The position numbers and the translations under genes were made by a program. The notes under the pieces are model-generated. The model saw only the letters and a list, made by a program, of their open reading frames with translations, searched no databases and had not been told where the DNA came from. Shown piece after piece: positions 5,264-6,153 of a stretch of 6,153 nt of DNA. This DNA is from Candidatus Parcubacteria bacterium (GTDB lineage: Bacteria > Patescibacteriota > Minisyncoccia > Phycocordibacterales > UBA6065), in the NCBI GenBank assembly GCA_019661795.1, contig JAIFWQ010000022.1, positions 1-6,153 of the forward strand, read 5' to 3'. Every line of letters begins with the position of its first letter. The first letter of the stretch is position 1.

Positions 5264-6153
5264 TCAGAGCTTGTTCACTTCGCTCCACGGGATCTCCTTG
5301 CGGAACGCCTTCATCATGGCGTCTTCCTTCATGGTGAGCATGCCTTTGCCGCGGGCGAGCTTGTAAAGGGCGTCTTCGTTCGAGTTCCCGAGTATGGCGC
5401 GCTCGAGGTCGGGATCCTTTTCGATGACTTCGGCCACCGCCATGCGGCCGCGCGTGCCCTGCGGGCAAGTCGGCGAAGCCTTCGCTTCGAGCACGTTCTT
5501 CGGGAATTCGATGTCTTTTTTGAACTGCGCCGGCAGGTCGGCGAACTGTTTGTCGAGCATCATTTTTATCGCCCCTTCGACCGGCTCTTCGGAGCCGCCT
5601 TCGCATATGCGGGACACCAGGCGCTGTGCCATGGCGAGTATCAGGGTCGGCGCGATGAGGTATGGATCGACGCCCATGTCGACGAGGCGCGGGATGACGC
5701 CGATCGCGTTGTTCGTGTGGATGGTCGAAAGCACGAGATGGCCGGTCAGGGCCGCCTGGATGGCGAGCTGGGCCGTCTCTTTGTCGCGGATCTCGCCCAC
5801 CATGATGATGTCAGGGTCCTGGCGCAATGTCGTGCGGAGGCCGGTCGCGAACGTATAGCCGATCTCGGGCCGGACCTGCGACTGCGATACGCCTTCCATA
5901 TTGTATTCGACCGGGTCTTCGAGAGAGAGCACGTTCTTCGCCTCGTCGTTGAGCTCGTTCAGCATGGCGTAGAGAGTCGTGGATTTTCCGGAGCCCGTCG
6001 GGCCGGAGATCAGAATGAGCCCGTATGGCCGCTTCATGGCGCTTCTGATGGCGGTCAGATTGCGCTCCGAGAATCCGATGTCTTCGAGCGACTTGATGCC
6101 TTTCTCCTGGTCGAGGATTCGCATCACCACCTTTTCGCCGTAGTACGTCCCCC
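5264..6153 (-). CDS. pilB: Type IV pilus assembly ATPase PilB, C-terminal part (partial)
   Basis: This is the hexameric cytoplasmic ATPase that powers pilus extension from the PilC platform; the window holds its last 295 residues. The frame is open to the right edge and already reads GTYYGEKVVMRILDQ, a conserved PilB segment, so the GTG at 6130 is internal and not a start. Numbered from the edge, the motifs are Walker A GPTGSGKST (50-58), Asp box LEDPVEY (77-83), Walker B IIMVGEIRD (115-123) and His box TGHLVLSTIHTNNA (136-149). The frame ends in EVNKL and TGA. PilB normally has two CxxC pairs that bind zinc. Here only C183 (CEGG) and C229 (CPQGTRGR) remain, each with glycine in place of the second cysteine. 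The stretch between them (LDKQFADLP) looks typical of candidate phyla radiation PilB, from memory. The gene heads the visible operon, 43 bases before pilT. Its identity as a PilB/GspE-family ATPase is secure; PilB rather than GspE follows from context. Confidence 0.96.
   Translation of the reverse strand, partial: GTYYGEKVVMRILDQEKGIKSLEDIGFSERNLTAIRSAMKRPYGLILISGPTGSGKSTTLYAMLNELNDEAKNVLSLEDPVEYNMEGVSQSQVRPEIGYTFATGLRTTLRQDPDIIMVGEIRDKETAQLAIQAALTGHLVLSTIHTNNAIGVIPRLVDMGVDPYLIAPTLILAMAQRLVSRICEGGSEEPVEGAIKMMLDKQFADLPAQFKKDIEFPKNVLEAKASPTCPQGTRGRMAVAEVIEKDPDLERAILGNSNEDALYKLARGKGMLTMKEDAMMKAFRKEIPWSEVNKL

Noticed and set aside
6128..6130. GTG at 6130 as the start of pilB
   Set aside because: The frame stays open upstream to the edge and encodes conserved PilB residues (GTYYGEK), so the GTG is an internal codon and the gene is cut by the window.
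606..6153. A type II secretion operon in place of a type IV pilus locus
   Set aside because: The GspG- and GspH-like pilins also occur in T4P loci. The presence of pilT, which type II secretion lacks, and the tandem 4-Cys pilins favour T4P.

Overview
The window is one uninterrupted block of type IV pilus (T4P) biogenesis genes, all read from the minus strand, so transcription runs from the right edge to the left edge. In transcription order it holds: the C-terminal part of pilB (assembly ATPase, cut by the right edge), pilT (retraction-type ATPase), pilC (inner-membrane platform), three short prepilins, pilD (prepilin peptidase) and a GspH/FimT-like minor pilin. A possible start codon of a further gene lies at the left edge. 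Gene spacing is 7 to 43 bases, apart from one 112-base gap between pilC and the first pilin. No stretch over 300 bases lacks a gene. I see no tRNA, rRNA, insertion sequence or CRISPR array.

Organism: the compact order pilB-pilT-pilC-pilins-pilD, the small pilins, the GspG-like pilin (RDTKRISDMKEVQLGLALYY) and the form of the PilB C-terminus (a 'LDKQFADLP' stretch, then CPQGTRGR) resemble, from memory, candidate phyla radiation bacteria (Patescibacteria, Parcubacteria-like). This is an inference. TGA is a true stop for pilB and pilT, so the genetic code looks standard. The DNA is moderately GC-rich, and most gene starts lack a good Shine-Dalgarno sequence.

How the genes fit together: PilD removes the short basic leaders of the four prepilins after a glycine. 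PilC and PilB polymerise the mature subunits into a fibre and PilT depolymerises it. The minor pilins (GspG-like and GspH-like) probably prime or cap the fibre. No secretin is in the window, but the locus continues beyond both edges.

Most notable points: (1) pilins 1 and 2 share a 71-base perfect direct repeat over the N-terminal helix, with abrupt divergence at both ends, which suggests gene conversion or recombination. (2) PilB has lost the second cysteine of both CxxC zinc motifs. (3) PilT has an atypical Walker A (GPVGHGKT). (4) Three of the four pilins end in a penultimate cysteine. (5) Several starts have no Shine-Dalgarno sequence but carry -10-like hexamers or a hairpin at the start codon. 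I found no clearly new system; this is a recognisable T4P locus with lineage-specific oddities.
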